The notes under the pieces: model-generated
What the model was told of the DNA's origin: nothing
Database searches by the model: none
What the model saw: the letters and a program-made list of their open reading frames with translations, nothing else
Program-made: the position numbers and the translations under genes
Shown: in pieces, positions 4,704 through 5,522 of the stretch
How positions within the stretch are numbered: the first letter of the stretch is position 1
Layout of the letters: the number at the start of each line of letters is the position of its first letter
Origin: Candidatus Peribacteraceae bacterium
GTDB taxonomy: Bacteria; Patescibacteriota; Gracilibacteria; Peribacterales; Peribacteraceae
Direction: 5' to 3'
Length of the DNA: 5,522 nucleotides
Assembly: GCA_022843885.1 (NCBI GenBank)
Contig: JALHMU010000039.1
Span: 3,101-8,622 of the forward strand

Positions 4704-5522
4704 ATGCCTGACAATCAGCCCCCCCAAGTCTTCGACGGATTGACCGCGCCGTTGCCCAAGCCAACGCCCGACGTTCCTACGCCTGGTGTGCCGCCGACGC
4801 CGAAAAAGGAGCAACATCGGGCTGCCACGATGCTTTTTTACGTTGTGACCGCACTCTACATCGGGGCGGCATTTGTCTTGATGGCGATTCTGCCGTCCAC
4901 CGATCCCACGCTTGAATCGCTAACGTCGATCGGAACGCTCTTCTTCGGACTGGGTGTTTTCATCTGGTTAGGAGTCGGCGTATTTGCCTTACTGCGTATC
5001 ATGTCCGTCAAAACGAGCGGACGTATTCAGCGCATCGCATTACTGCGCATTTTGATCGTGGAAATTCCTGTCGTTGCAATCAGCTTAATGACATTGCTAC
5101 TTATCAACCGTGAAGCGCCGATTGGTATCGATATTCTCGCACCGCTGACAGCCGATCAATATATCGCGCCTGTTTCCGTCACATTCGGTACCCAGACGGC
5201 AAATGAAATTTTTGCTGCAAAGCGTCAGAGTGTTATCAAATATCAGTGGGATTTCGAAGGCGACGGAAAGATTAACGTGGAAACCGCTGAACCCCAAGTC
5301 ATCGCGTATTATCCTCGTGAAGGAATTTATCGCATCACGGCGACCGCATACCTGAATGACGGCACGATCAAAGTTCTGACACGCACGTTACAAATTCCGC
5401 GTAGTCATTTTGCAGTGGATCCAAATGATCCGGTCATCAATGAGCCTGTGACATTCAGCGTTAGTCACATGTTTACCAAAGAGACGGAGAAAAACTTTGT
5501 GAAGGCAACATGGGATTTTGAT
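4704..5522 (+). CDS. Membrane protein with PKD domain(s), 3' end outside the window
   Basis: The first 273 codons of a gene that is still open at the window edge. Residues 1-40 are a proline-rich, probably cytosolic tail (for example PLPKPTPDVPTPGVPPTPKK). Three transmembrane helices follow at about 43-63, 76-99 and 112-134. Basic residues just before the first (KKEQHR) and between the second and third (RIMSVKTSGRIQR) fit an inside N-terminus, leaving the rest outside. The external part from about 140 is a PKD-type beta sandwich: YQWDFEGDGKI at 180-190 is the family's W-D-F-x-G-D-G signature, and YYPREGIYRITATAYLNDG its final strands. A second PKD copy begins after about 232 and reaches its own ATWDFD when the window ends. 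PKD domains usually mediate protein or carbohydrate contacts at the cell surface. ATG 4704 is 3 bp after the preceding stop. A run of seven C (4719-4725) lies in codons 6-8. Confidence 0.85.
   Translation, partial: MPDNQPPQVFDGLTAPLPKPTPDVPTPGVPPTPKKEQHRAATMLFYVVTALYIGAAFVLMAILPSTDPTLESLTSIGTLFFGLGVFIWLGVGVFALLRIMSVKTSGRIQRIALLRILIVEIPVVAISLMTLLLINREAPIGIDILAPLTADQYIAPVSVTFGTQTANEIFAAKRQSVIKYQWDFEGDGKINVETAEPQVIAYYPREGIYRITATAYLNDGTIKVLTRTLQIPRSHFAVDPNDPVINEPVTFSVSHMFTKETEKNFVKATWDFD

Noticed and set aside
5097..5297. Minus-strand open frame within the PKD gene region
   Set aside because: The + strand frame from 4704 is continuous and has clear transmembrane helices and a PKD signature, so the minus frame is a shadow.
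192..5522. Alternative genetic code with UGA as glycine
   Set aside because: TGA serves as a sensible stop for the glycosylase and the duplicated-domain protein, both ending where expected, and none of the genes contains an in-frame TGA.

Overview
The window carries seven genes, all on the + strand and tightly packed. They use the standard bacterial code: TGA ends two of them and none is interrupted by TGA. Base composition looks balanced, near half G+C. Six of the seven products are exported, lipid-anchored or membrane proteins. Shine-Dalgarno sequences are nearly absent, and one protein resembles the duplicated beta-domain surface proteins I associate with Patescibacteria (CPR), especially Peribacteria/Peregrinibacteria-like genomes. 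That placement is an inference with moderate to low confidence. Use of TGA as stop argues against Gracilibacteria and Absconditabacteria, which read it as glycine.

Layout. Positions 1-191 are AT-rich and noncoding, with two copies of a composite repeat containing TGTATACAA, ATGTAT and CAATTG modules; this looks like an operator region. A 3-methyladenine DNA glycosylase (Mpg/AAG family) follows at 192-719, with a hairpin over its stop codon. Next is a small lipoprotein (768-1280) whose mature part looks like the C-terminal domain of RskA-type anti-sigma factors. An extended -10 promoter then leads into a LemA protein (1332-1943), which overlaps by 26 bp a TPM-domain membrane protein with a glycine-rich tail (1918-2793). 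The pair closes with an inverted repeat that may be a terminator (2793-2825).

Downstream are three further envelope genes. The first is a secreted protein made of two copies of one beta-rich domain (2845-3753). The second is a lipoprotein with a possible LppX/LolA-like fold (3816-4700). The third is a membrane protein with a proline-rich cytosolic tail, three transmembrane helices and external PKD domains, running off the window (4704 to beyond 5522).

How they fit together. LemA and TPM are a recurrent pair in bacteria, usually tied to envelope functions. The three following genes are probably surface or envelope components, each with its own short promoter. A striking feature is the recurrence of TGnTA(T/C)ACT, an extended -10 element, very close to start codons (7-11 nt for the last three genes). 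This suggests leaderless or almost leaderless mRNAs. No mobile element, CRISPR array, tRNA or rRNA is visible.
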